Source of the DNA: Cercophora sp. LCS_1
Taxonomy: Eukaryota > Ascomycota > Sordariomycetes > Sordariales > Lasiosphaeriaceae
Length of the DNA stretch: 64,000 nucleotides
Reading direction: 5' to 3'
Assembly (NCBI GenBank): GCA_036250225.1
Contig: JAPZLL010000010.1
Coordinates: forward strand, 558,001 to 622,000
This document shows positions 55,312 to 64,000 of the stretch, piece after piece (positions within the stretch are counted from its first letter, which is position 1; every line of letters begins with the position of its first letter). A program made the translations under genes and the position numbers. The notes below the pieces were generated by a model, which saw nothing but the letters and a program-made list of their open reading frames with translations, had not been told where the DNA came from and ran no database searches.

Positions 55312-57339
55312 ATGGCAGACCAGACGAGGGCTCGTCGTCATGCTATCCTAATTGGCATCAACTCCCACGACTCAGAAGATGGCCCAGGGCTCAAAGGCTG
55401 CGTCCGGGACGTCGAGGAAATCACACAGCAGCTGAAAACGTCGGCCGTTTCGAGTCTCTCTATCCACAGCTTCACGGCAACTCTCACGTCAGGCTCACCG
55501 GAGCCCATAGAAAAACGAGACAAATGGCCGACATATGACAACATTTGCTCTTGTCTTTCCAAAGTAACCCAGAGCTCCAACCACGGTGATCATGTCTACA
55601 TCCATTTCTCGGGGCACAGCACGGTGGTGCCACCGGCACACTCATTCTCGAACTGGGAAACGGGCGACCTAGCGCTTGTCGTCCTAGATGGGCAAGACGC
55701 AAATGACCGGTACTTCCACGGCTCCGAGATAGCCTCTCACCTCAAAGCCATGGTCGATAAAGGGATTGCCGTGACCATTGTTTTGGACTGCTGTTATTCC
55801 GGGAGCACTCTCCGAAACGACGAGGTCGTCCGTTGCGTTCCGTACCGTCCCGAACTCGATAGGAAATACCCGCCAAGGTTCGATATAGTGTCCGAAACAG
55901 GGCCATCGCGTCACCTCCTGACCAGAGGCTCACGACAGGCGGCTCTTATTCCAACATGGCTGGCCGAGCCGGAAGACTACGCCATCCTAACCTCAAGCGA
56001 CGCAACCGAGAGATCTTACGACGTCAAGTTCAAGGATGGCGCGCGACACGGGACGCTGACGTATTTTCTCCTTGAGACGTTTGATGAACTCGGCGGTATC
56101 GGTGGCACCATGCATCAACTCACAGAGAGCGTCCGCGCCCGCATCCTGGCTCACCGCCACAACCACCAGACCCGGACACAGAACCCCGTGCTATTCGGAA
56201 AAAAGACACAGCTCTTCTTCGGACTCACTAGCCCCAGCTGTCAGGGCAACATCCCAATCACCCGTTTCTCAGCTGGCGGGACCACAGAAGACGCCATCAG
56301 ACTGCACGCCGGCGCAGCGCAGGGCATCTCCGTCGGAGACCAGTTCACCCTGCACCCACTGTCATGCGACGATAAAGTCCTACCTGTCCAAGCCGACGCG
56401 ATCGTCGTCCGAGGTCTCACCTCAGACCTACGCATCACCAGCCCAAGCCCGAACCAAGACGCCGTAGAAACCGGCTGGCTCGCAAAAGCAACAACCCGCC
56501 TCCTCCTCCGCCAATTCCCCATCCGTCTACATCTCGACGACGCATCCTGCGCGGAATGGCGCTCAGCCCTATCCCGGAGCCCATCCCTCGCGGAATGGGA
56601 CGGGCACGCACCACCCTTCTTCACCATCACCCAGCATCGTCCCGCTCCGGCAACAACAACCTACACAATCCAAGACCAAAACAGCAAAACCATCATCACA
56701 GCGACAACTCCCGCCCAAGCCTTCATCCACATCACCCACCTCGCAACCTTTCTCCTCACCCGCACCCTCTCCAACCCATCCACCGACGGATCCACCACCC
56801 TGTTCAAATCCTCCTTCACCGCCCACCTCATTGATGACATCACCCAAGAAACCCACACCCCGGGCTGCACCCTCACAGCACGAGACCAGCACACAGTCTG
56901 CGACCACGCCTCATGCGCCATGACCGTAACACCAGCAGACAAACTCCGTCTCGTGATCAAAAATCTCGCGGACAAGGACGGTCCACGCCTCTTTGTGTAT
57001 CTCTTTGCAATGGGATCATCGCGCTATGAAGTCGAGGATATGACCAAGGCGAGTCGGGTCGCTGTACCGCCTGCTGGAGGGGACTTTGGTGGCAGTGGCA
57101 TGTTCCAGCGACGGATGCGGTTTTCGTTGGAGGACGAGGAGGAGGAATGTGAGGATTTGATCAAGGTTTTTGTCACGAGGGATGTTTCTTGTTTTGGCTG
57201 TTTGGAGATGGGGGCTTTGGGGGAGAGGGATGCCGAGAAAACGATTGGGGATGGTAATAATAGGGGTGGATTGGGGATGGGGGGTGATGAGGTTTGGGGG
57301 GCGGTTACGTTTAGGATCAAGGTTGTGAGGGGTGGTTGA
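55312..57339 (+). CDS. Caspase-fold (peptidase C14/metacaspase-like) protein
   Basis: A single exon codes for 675 residues. The N-terminal caspase-like domain begins with RRHAILIGINSH and contains the catalytic dyad His102 (HFSGHS) and Cys161 (VLDCCYSGS). The conserved small-subunit part includes YAILTSSDATERSYD and HGTLTYFLLETF near residues 230-265. There is no Gln/Pro-rich prodomain as in type I metacaspases. The C-terminal 350 residues form a separate region without a recognised domain. Fungal proteins of this layout are C14 peptidase-domain proteins with proposed roles in stress or cell death. It lies 2.7 kb from the CHAT protease gene, on the opposite strand. Confidence 0.88.
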   Translation: MADQTRARRHAILIGINSHDSEDGPGLKGCVRDVEEITQQLKTSAVSSLSIHSFTATLTSGSPEPIEKRDKWPTYDNICSCLSKVTQSSNHGDHVYIHFSGHSTVVPPAHSFSNWETGDLALVVLDGQDANDRYFHGSEIASHLKAMVDKGIAVTIVLDCCYSGSTLRNDEVVRCVPYRPELDRKYPPRFDIVSETGPSRHLLTRGSRQAALIPTWLAEPEDYAILTSSDATERSYDVKFKDGARHGTLTYFLLETFDELGGIGGTMHQLTESVRARILAHRHNHQTRTQNPVLFGKKTQLFFGLTSPSCQGNIPITRFSAGGTTEDAIRLHAGAAQGISVGDQFTLHPLSCDDKVLPVQADAIVVRGLTSDLRITSPSPNQDAVETGWLAKATTRLLLRQFPIRLHLDDASCAEWRSALSRSPSLAEWDGHAPPFFTITQHRPAPATTTYTIQDQNSKTIITATTPAQAFIHITHLATFLLTRTLSNPSTDGSTTLFKSSFTAHLIDDITQETHTPGCTLTARDQHTVCDHASCAMTVTPADKLRLVIKNLADKDGPRLFVYLFAMGSSRYEVEDMTKASRVAVPPAGGDFGGSGMFQRRMRFSLEDEEEECEDLIKVFVTRDVSCFGCLEMGALGERDAEKTIGDGNNRGGLGMGGDEVWGAVTFRIKVVRGG

Positions 57340-58016
57340 GGTTGTAATTACGTAGGTATGGATGTTTTGATGGGTTTTAGGTATTGTAATGTTCCTTCTG
57401 GGTGTTAATCTTAGGGTTTGAATGTAATTTACTTTTATTTTATTTTTTTACCAGAAAGGCCGTGGTTCCTTATAGGTGGTTGATTTGGCGCAACCGATGC
57501 GTGTCCGGCGACCGTCGTCGTATCCCGGACGTCCAACCTGTTCTTTGTGAGCCAGATGGCAGCGTGTATTGTACAAAGAAGGAAGGCAAAAAAAGCTGAC
57601 CCTACGCCTGACGGCCCACATGGACTGCGTACCTAGAACCGAGATACACACGCCATGCCAGTCCCTGCGCCCTCCCCCCTCTATCCCAGCCCCTAAAAAA
57701 CACGAGGCCCGTGGCCCCCAATCCCAACCACAGATTCAACAACCGATCCAGTCAACCACAAGTTCTCGACAAAGACAAAAGTTCGGCCACCTCTTCACCC
57801 CAAACTCACAGACCCCGCCTTCCCCCTTCCTACCGGATGGATAACCGTACCCGGCATCCCTTCACCGTTATCAACGTACTCCAAAAGGACCAACGGCGTG
57901 TTGAATCCTCCTCCGAAATCGACACGCGTTCCGCATGATGGGAGGTACCTTGCCTTTTTACCTCGCGAGTGGGAGGACCGTAGCCGCTTCGGGTGGCCTC
58001 TGGCGCTCGCTTTCCT
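57340..58016. other. Convergent intergenic region
   Basis: 3' flanks of the caspase-like gene (plus) and the F-box gene (minus). T-rich near 57430-57450. No gene. Confidence 0.5.
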
Positions 58017-59402
58017 TTATTCTTTTTCGACTTGTGTATGCCATTCAAAATTCAGCCCAGCCTCCGCTGCCGCCGCCTTCAGCTTCGCCCAGCACACCCC
58101 ATCCATCGTCCACATGTTGTACACCCGATGCTCGGTAAGGATCGCTGGAACCACAGCTTCCAACGACACAGTCTCTAAACGAGGGTAGCGTCCGATGGCA
58201 GCCGCTGACGCCAGCGCGGCGGCTTCGTGATACGGACATGGCCCTCGCAGTATCAGATGTGTAAGCGAAGGGGGAACGAGCCCAACTAATCTCGCGGCGC
58301 CACATAGAGGGTGAGGTTCTGGCGGTAGGAATGCGACACCCTCGGCAAGAACCGAAGACGCTTTGGCAGGATCTGGGAAGATATTGGACGAGTGGAGTTC
58401 CAAGGATTGCAGCGTGGAAAAGTTGGAATAGCTGCGGGTGATGCCCTCGACTCCGAACCATCTGCAGAATAACGAGGTTGGAAGGCTGAGATGCTTCAGA
58501 GTGTCCCGCCGTTTGTAGAGTTGAAGGGCGGCTTCGGCGGGAGTGAATTCGGCTCGTCCGCTGCTGGCAGTTCGATTCGGGTCTCCTTTGGAGGTATATC
58601 GAAACATTTCGAGGTTGGGAAGGCTCTCGATCAAGTTACCGAGGTCGTCACACCCGAGTGAGCAGAGCGTGAGGGTGGCTTCGCGGACGTTTGGCAATAA
58701 TGGGAGTGCCGGCGACACACGGGTAAACCCATTCAGCTCGAGCGTTTCCAGGTTGCAGGCGGCGGCGAGAAGTAAATCCGTGCTGATGGCTCCAAGGGCA
58801 AACACGTTCTCGGATTCAGTCTCGTGGTACATGTCGAGCTTCCGCAGGCGGCGCAGGGGCCTTGCCGGGTCGGCTGCCAGGCTCCGCAGCGCACCTTGTT
58901 CTTCACTAGACGTAGCAAGCTGGACCGGCACGAGGGTCAGCTCGGTCAAGGCCGGTGCGCGGACAGCGAGCTCTTTCAAGAAGACGGCGAGGTACAGGTC
59001 CCTCGTGATGGGGTCGTAGGGGGGAATGCCAAGAAGGCGGCAGGTGTCGTTGAGCAGCTCGATCAGCTCCACAGTTATTTCGTGGATGCATCGCCGACGG
59101 ACAAAGGGTGCAAACACGCGCACGTGGGCGGCTAGATCGGGTCTTTCGAAGACGGTTCGTAGAAACCGTAGCGTTTCAAACATGAAGACGCGACCGCCAT
59201 CAAGAGAGTGGTATAAAATCGGCGTTGCTAGCCACGAGATGTGTCTCGAAACTCGGCACAAGGCGGCCAAGCTAGGCTTGTGGGGAAGAGACCATGAAGA
59301 TTCAGGGCGACAGTGGTGGCAAAGCTGACTGAATATCTCGACTAAGACCTCATTTGGTAGATCCGCTAGCCAGCATCGTGGCGTTGCTGTTGCATCTTCC
59401 AT
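58017..59402 (-). CDS. F-box/LRR-like protein
   Basis: A single exon, 461 residues from ATG 59402 (the frame is open upstream but without ATG). The F-box is clear: WLADLPNEVLVEIFSQLCHH, then LAALCRVSRHISWLATPILYHSL. Leucine-rich segments follow (LRKLDMYHETES, LETLELNGF, LPNLEMFRY, LKHLSLP, LQSLELHSSN, LTHLILRGP, LETVSLEAV), spaced as irregular LRRs. Such proteins bind Skp1 and present targets to an SCF ubiquitin ligase; the target is unknown. It is the intact relative of the broken F-box-like genes in this window. Confidence 0.85.
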   Translation of the reverse strand: MEDATATPRCWLADLPNEVLVEIFSQLCHHCRPESSWSLPHKPSLAALCRVSRHISWLATPILYHSLDGGRVFMFETLRFLRTVFERPDLAAHVRVFAPFVRRRCIHEITVELIELLNDTCRLLGIPPYDPITRDLYLAVFLKELAVRAPALTELTLVPVQLATSSEEQGALRSLAADPARPLRRLRKLDMYHETESENVFALGAISTDLLLAAACNLETLELNGFTRVSPALPLLPNVREATLTLCSLGCDDLGNLIESLPNLEMFRYTSKGDPNRTASSGRAEFTPAEAALQLYKRRDTLKHLSLPTSLFCRWFGVEGITRSYSNFSTLQSLELHSSNIFPDPAKASSVLAEGVAFLPPEPHPLCGAARLVGLVPPSLTHLILRGPCPYHEAAALASAAAIGRYPRLETVSLEAVVPAILTEHRVYNMWTMDGVCWAKLKAAAAEAGLNFEWHTQVEKE

Positions 59403-60213
59403 GACGTCTTTTAGGTATCGTTCGTGGCCGTGAATGGACAGGAATGGAGGGTGACTCCAGAAAGCGGGGTCTCTTACGGATATTTGGCAGGCCAAAGTCG
59501 CCGCTTTGACCCCCCTTTCTGGATGCAAGTTATCGGCTCAGCCTTTTGCAAGTGTCGTGTGACATGGCACAGCAACGGTCGATCCTCGGGTAAGAACAGG
59601 CCGACAATGGCGAGGGGCCAGAATTGGAGGCCCTGGTTCTCGAGTTCCTTTGCATGTCTCTGCACGCAACGCGCGTGGCTAAGGTGTGGGCTCGTTAGTT
59701 GCGTAGTACCTGGATCCCAAATGTATTGTGCAACAAGTCTTCACCGGAGAACCCCGCAAGCCCGGTGATGGGAAGGTTGTGCAACACACGACCGTTGTAG
59801 CAAAGTTTGGGAGCTGACGATCGAACCCCTTGTGCAAATGTGTAAAGGCGCGGGTAAGTCCGACCAATGGGTTCCTTGCCGAAGGTAAGGCACCCCGCTG
59901 TTCCCCCAAAAGTAAAACCCACCCGGAGCTTCTGGTCCTCTGCCCTTCCCCGGAAATAACATGAAAGGACTCGGTGTGGCACCCCTTTTCCAATACACAC
60001 CATGCCAAAACCAAGGCAGATCGACGTGCAAGACGAGCGCTAACACGACACCAGTCAAGCTACCCCTGAAAATTGGTCGAATGGCACGGAAACTGCCGTG
60101 GCCAGCACCAGACGGCCCTGGACGACCAAGTCTAACCCCCGCAAATATAATTCCCAGCACGCTTCAAAAGATATGGAGTCAATCAAGCCATAAAAAAAAA
60201 TCAAGTTGCCGGG
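59403..60213. other. Divergent intergenic region
   Basis: Lies between the F-box gene (minus) and the second receptor gene (plus). No coding sequence recognised. Confidence 0.5.
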
Positions 60214-61669
60214 ATGCTGTCGGGAAGAGAGGCACGCGCCAGTTCGGCCTCAGCCTATCCTCCGCTCCCTCCTGGTTTCGATCCTGAGGTGTACCTCTCA
60301 GTGCCGCTTTGGAACAGGCCATCTGCACTCTTGGCCCTGACCATCTCCTTCATGGCAAGCCAACGCCCACCCGAAAATGCCATGGGGTCGTGACTGACCT
60401 GGTAGCGTGCACAGGTCTTCTCGTGGCTCTGCTCTGCCCTGCGCATGTACGTCCGTCTGGTGATTCAACGAGCGCCGGGTTGGGACGATGCATTCACCCT
60501 CTTGGCCTTGCTCTGCACCTCTATGAGCTCCGTCTTGCTCTGCATTGGTATGCTTGGACGCACTGCCGGGGAACTAAGACCTTTTCAATGGGCTAAAGCT
60601 GACTACCTACCTGCTGCTTCTAGGCCCCGATTATGGATTGGGGAGATCTCTCTACACGCTCACCTTCTCCGAGATTGAGCGACTAATAAAGGTGCTGCAC
60701 CCTCGTCCCTACCCTGGATCTGCTGTAAGGCCCCTAACCCAGTCTCAAGATCATTTATATCGGCGGCTTCCCGTACCCGCTGTCGGTGGTCTTCATCAAG
60801 CTAGCGCTGCTATTCCAGTATCTTCGCATCTTCAAGCCTGGATCCAGACAAGCTGTTCTGTGCACGTGCATGAGTGTCATAGTCGCCATCTGGGGCTCCA
60901 TCTTCGCTGTCATCACGTGGATCCCGTGTGTCCCTCTCCAAGGGTACTGGGACTTCTCTGTTGCCAATGCGCGGTGTTGGGGGCTCGGATCCCATGATTG
61001 GGACGAGTTCATGCGCTACTTTGTCGGGCAGGCTATCACGACTGCTGTTCTTGACTTTGTCGTCTTTACGATCCCGGCACAGCTCTACTTCAAGTCTGCC
61101 ACACAGAGGAAAACACGCATCGCCCTCCTGTGTCTCTTCGGGCTGGGACTCTGGTACGTCCATCCCCTTTTGCGCCATGATGAGCGTGATGCTTATTCGA
61201 ACCGTTGGTGATTAGTGTCAACGTGTGCTCGCTTTGGCGGATGGCATACGTGATACAGCTCCAGAGGGCTGGTCGCAGCTCATTTGACCCAACTTGGTTC
61301 AGCCCTACGGCGACTGGTCTAGCCAATATCGAAGTCCATCTTGCCGTCGCTTGCGCTGGGTTGCCTATTTTTTGGCCCGACTTGGAGAAAACATGGGGTA
61401 GGATATTCGTAACGCAGGAGGTCAGCGTCACGGCGGACTACGGCCAGTTCCCATCAAGGCCGAAAGATGTTGAGCTGCAATCTATATCTTCCGGCAAGAA
61501 CCCGACGCTTGACCCGGCGCAAATGGCCGACGGGTGGGAACCTTTTGTCGGAGATGAAACCACGGGACTCGGAGAAAGCGAAACTGTTATCGAAGCGGCT
61601 GCAAGGGTGAACAAAAGGACGAGTCTAGGGTTATTTTCCATGCGAATCCGCATGCTGCATCGGGCCTGA
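60214..61669 (+). CDS. Second rhodopsin-domain (PTH11-type) membrane protein
   Basis: Five exons (60214-60354, 60415-60547, 60624-60691, 60750-61153, 61216-61669) code for 399 residues. Landmarks are APGWDDAFTLLALL after helix 1, DYGLGRSLYTLT, FIKLALLFQYLRIF in helix 3, CVPLQGYWDF in the outer loop, and LPIFWPDLEK after helix 7, followed by a hydrophilic tail of about 90 residues. Intron 1 is GC-AG (GCAAGC donor) joining ISFM to VFSWLCSALRMYVRL. The other donors are GTATGC, GTGCTG and GTACGT. Ligand unknown. The first exon (MLSGREARASSASAYPPLPP) is the least certain part. Confidence 0.8.
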
Positions 61670-62475
61670 ATGGCACAGATTGCTCTCCTGGTCGGCTTTG
61701 AAAGAAAATAAAATCATTTTGCTCCCTCATAACAACAACCTGTTGGGAAGGTGAGTGAGTGCAGTTTTGCTTGGCTTGCTCGACATGGGCGATTTTGGCA
61801 GCCCAGGCGAAACTCGACACGATCCAAAATTTGATCACAAGACACGATAGACATCTCCACCAACCAACCGCCTCGGTGTGATGCAGTGGTTCTCGATGAA
61901 TCGATCGGAGCGCCACAGTCCACAACTAGTTAGTGCAGTATGCACCAGCAAGGGGCGGCGCAGCCTCTCACAGAGCCACCGGCAGTTCATCCCCTGGTCC
62001 CCACAACTGCTTGGCAAGCTTGGGACTAGCGCAGGTGCTGACTCGACCATCCCCTGAAGGCTTTCTGCATCAAAGCCTCTTGGGAAACGCCAAGGTGCAG
62101 CGCACGAGCAGGGTGCAGCTGCGACTCACTGGGCCCCCGGTCCGCAAAGGTGCAGAGGCGTTGGGATGCCAGCATCTGCAGGCTCATCAGCCAACAGAGA
62201 GCAGAAACTTGCGCTAGCGTGCACGCAGCTATCCACAATCCAGCCAAATCAGCGATGCTGGGTTACGGCACTTACCGCAAGAAATGTGTCGGTGGGACAT
62301 GTTTGCAACGAGCGGTGAGGTCACTCGTCAAAAAAAAAAAAGCATGTTGGGTGCTTTCCATTGTATCTTATCTGTGTGTCCCTTCCACCGTGGCATCGTG
62401 TCTGATGCGATTCCTGCATGTTGCTCTCGTGCCAGCAAATCCACCCCCACCTTAGCCTGCCCCAGTTTTGCCGTC
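61670..62475. other. Intergenic region
   Basis: 3' flank of the receptor and promoter of the methyltransferase, with a short A run near 62331. No gene. Confidence 0.5.
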
Positions 62476-64000
62476 ATGTCAGAGCAGGCTAACACGCCCA
62501 AGACTGGGCCCGGCGAACTGGCGCGACAACTGGATGAGCCCTCCCTTGAGCCTGCGGAGCCCGCGGCATGGTACCGATCTGCGCGCCTGAATGGACAAGA
62601 AGCCAACCGGAATGTCTCACGCGCTCTCGACCAGGGACCCGATTGCGAAAGCGATGAGGATGGGTAAGTCACTGGCGAGAATGCGCCCGAGGGAACACAT
62701 GATTGGACGAAACCAAACTCACTCGCGTTGCGCCAACAGTCAAACCTCCACAGTATCCATCTCATCCAGCGTCCTGCAGTACAGGGCCATTAATGGTCGA
62801 ACATACCACAGCGCTCGCCATGCCACCGACTACTTTACGCCGAATGACCAGCAGCACCAAGAGTCTCTCGATCTCACGTAAGTCATATCCAAAAAAAAGA
62901 AAAAAAAAGAGAAAGAGAAAAAAAAAAGAGTGCAGTCCAGTGTTCTTGCCGACACTTACGCTGACCGCCAGTCACCACTACCTGACGATCCTCTTGAATG
63001 GAAAGCTATTCCTTGCACCCATCCCAAACGACGTGAAGGTGCGAAGTCTCCTCCAAGATCTCTTCGAAGCCTCCAGTCCATAGCCACCAAGTGACACAGC
63101 GGCTAACTAACCCTTTCAAAGGCCGTTGTTGATATCGGCACTGGTACAGGTATGATCGAATCCAACTGCTCCAACCCAAATCAGCCTAAACTCACCCGAT
63201 CTCTGACATGTAGGCATCTGGGCTATGTGAGTCTTCCATTTCTTCTCTCCTTTTTTTTTTTTTTTTTGCGATGCTCATCAACCCGTCGCCAGCGACTTTG
63301 CCGACATGTACCCCGACGCCCAGGTTACGGGTACCGACTTATCGCCCATGCAACCCTCCTGGGCGCCCTGCAACCTCAAGTTCGAGATTGACGACGCTAC
63401 GCTTCCTTGGACCTGGGCGCCGGACTCTTTCGATTTTGTGCACATGCGCTACCTCCTCGGCGCAATCAATGACTGGACCGCCTTATTCATGCAGGCCTAT
63501 CGTTGCTGCAAGCCTGGCGGTTGGGTTCAGTCGGCCGAGGTGGATCCCACTTTCCACAGTGACCACGGGACCGTCGACGCGCACCCTGTCCTTGCCAAGT
63601 GGAATGAAATGTTCCGGGAGGCGAGCAGAAGGACAGGTCGCTCTTTCGTGGTGGCTAGTGAGGACGTGCAGCATAAAGGTATTCTGGCCGCCGGATTCAC
63701 CGATCTCAGCGTTGTGAACTTCAAGGTAACATTCTTGACTGTTTATTGGGGCCTTCAGGAGCTGACTACCCGTATAGCTTCCTCTGGGGGGCTGGGCGCG
63801 GGACCCCAGGCTCAAGGATGCTGGGCGATTTGCTAAGGCGGCGCTGGAGAGGGACTTGGAAGGTTGGTGCTTGTCTCCTACCTCCCCAATTTTCATTTTC
63901 TTCCCATCTGAATTCTACAATGCCCCATCAACGGCTGAACCCGTGCTAATACTATTGACCCCCCCCCCTTCAAAGGTTATACTTACTTGTTGTGGCACGA
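62476..64000 (+). CDS. LaeA-like SAM-dependent methyltransferase (partial at right edge)
   Basis: Eight exons were traced: 62476-62663, 62740-62877, 62972-63038, 63122-63149, 63214-63226, 63293-63725, 63778-63862 and 63976 onward. The product has an acidic N-terminus, the INGRTYHSA segment, QESLDLTHHYLTILLNGKLF, then the SAM-binding motif AVVDIGTGTGIWAIDFAD spread over three exons, GTDLSPMQPSWAPCNLKFEI, FDFVHMRYLLG, and CCKPGGWVQSAEVDP. This is the pattern of the LaeA/TAM family in fungi, which includes regulators of secondary metabolism, but most members are uncharacterised. Exons 4 and 5 are only 28 and 13 nt long. The 3' end lies beyond the window. Confidence 0.85.
62888..62932 (+). repeat. 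Purine-rich (A/AG) tract in an intron
   Basis: A run of A with interspersed G and no pyrimidines, located just after the donor of the second methyltransferase intron. Confidence 0.7.
63251..63267 (+). repeat. T17 tract in an intron
   Basis: Seventeen T in a row within the intron between the 13-nt exon and exon 6 of the methyltransferase, about 25 nt upstream of the acceptor. Confidence 0.85.

Noticed and set aside
1..64000. Transposable elements, rRNA or tRNA genes, CRISPR arrays
   Set aside because: No terminal repeats, transposase or reverse-transcriptase motifs, no rRNA or tRNA folds were found by eye; CRISPR arrays are not expected in a fungal nuclear genome.

Overview
The window is nuclear DNA of a filamentous ascomycete, most likely a Sordariomycete (Sordariales-like; the class is inferred from gene families, not measured). 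The evidence is short introns of about 50-100 nt with GTAAGT/GTATGT donors and CTAAC-like branch sites, single-gene transcription units, and typical families: HET-domain proteins, F-box/LRR proteins, PTH11-type rhodopsin-fold receptors, a LaeA-like methyltransferase, a fungal calpain and twinfilin. I saw no transposon, rRNA or tRNA. Gene models below were built by joining reading frames at splice signals. Every multi-exon model called intact has a coding length divisible by three.

Layout. 0.6-11.8 kb: a DUF1993 protein, a secreted carboxylesterase, a 2.7 kb gene-free stretch, a receptor, an F-box protein and a serine beta-lactamase-fold hydrolase. 12.1-21.7 kb: a divergent pair of HET genes, a truncated remnant, a 2OG-Fe(II)-oxygenase-like protein, a small membrane protein and a secreted DUF8021 protein. 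22.4-25.8 kb: a broken F-box gene and a class I glutamine amidotransferase-like gene. 25.8-29.6 kb: nothing coding recognised. 29.6-40.3 kb: calpain, a small membrane protein, a broken pepsin-fold membrane protein, twinfilin, a small zinc-binding-like protein and a four-helix membrane protein. 41.0-49.2 kb: an island dominated by broken genes (HET, membrane protein, F-box, a DUF6594-like relic) around one intact coiled-coil membrane protein. 49.3-57.4 kb: a TPR-CHAT protease, a DUF6594 membrane protein, a small basic protein and a caspase-fold (C14) protease. 57.9-64.0 kb: an F-box protein, a second receptor and a LaeA-like methyltransferase cut by the right edge.

The most striking signal is that four genes keep one long reading frame interrupted by single in-frame stops. 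Six of the nine stops are TAG, one TAA and two TGA. In the HET gene at 41-43.5 kb one TAG replaces the tryptophan of the conserved R-x-W-T-x-Q-E motif. Two explanations fit: C-to-T point mutation at CpA/CpG (RIP-like decay), or sexual-stage A-to-I mRNA editing that turns UAG into UGG. Large intact genes lie around and among them, which argues against general sequence error.

The second theme is a concentration of cell-death and non-self-recognition gene types: three HET genes, a CHAT protease, a caspase-like protease and DUF6594 membrane proteins next to the CHAT gene. Three genes use GC-AG introns, and the methyltransferase has 28-nt and 13-nt internal exons.
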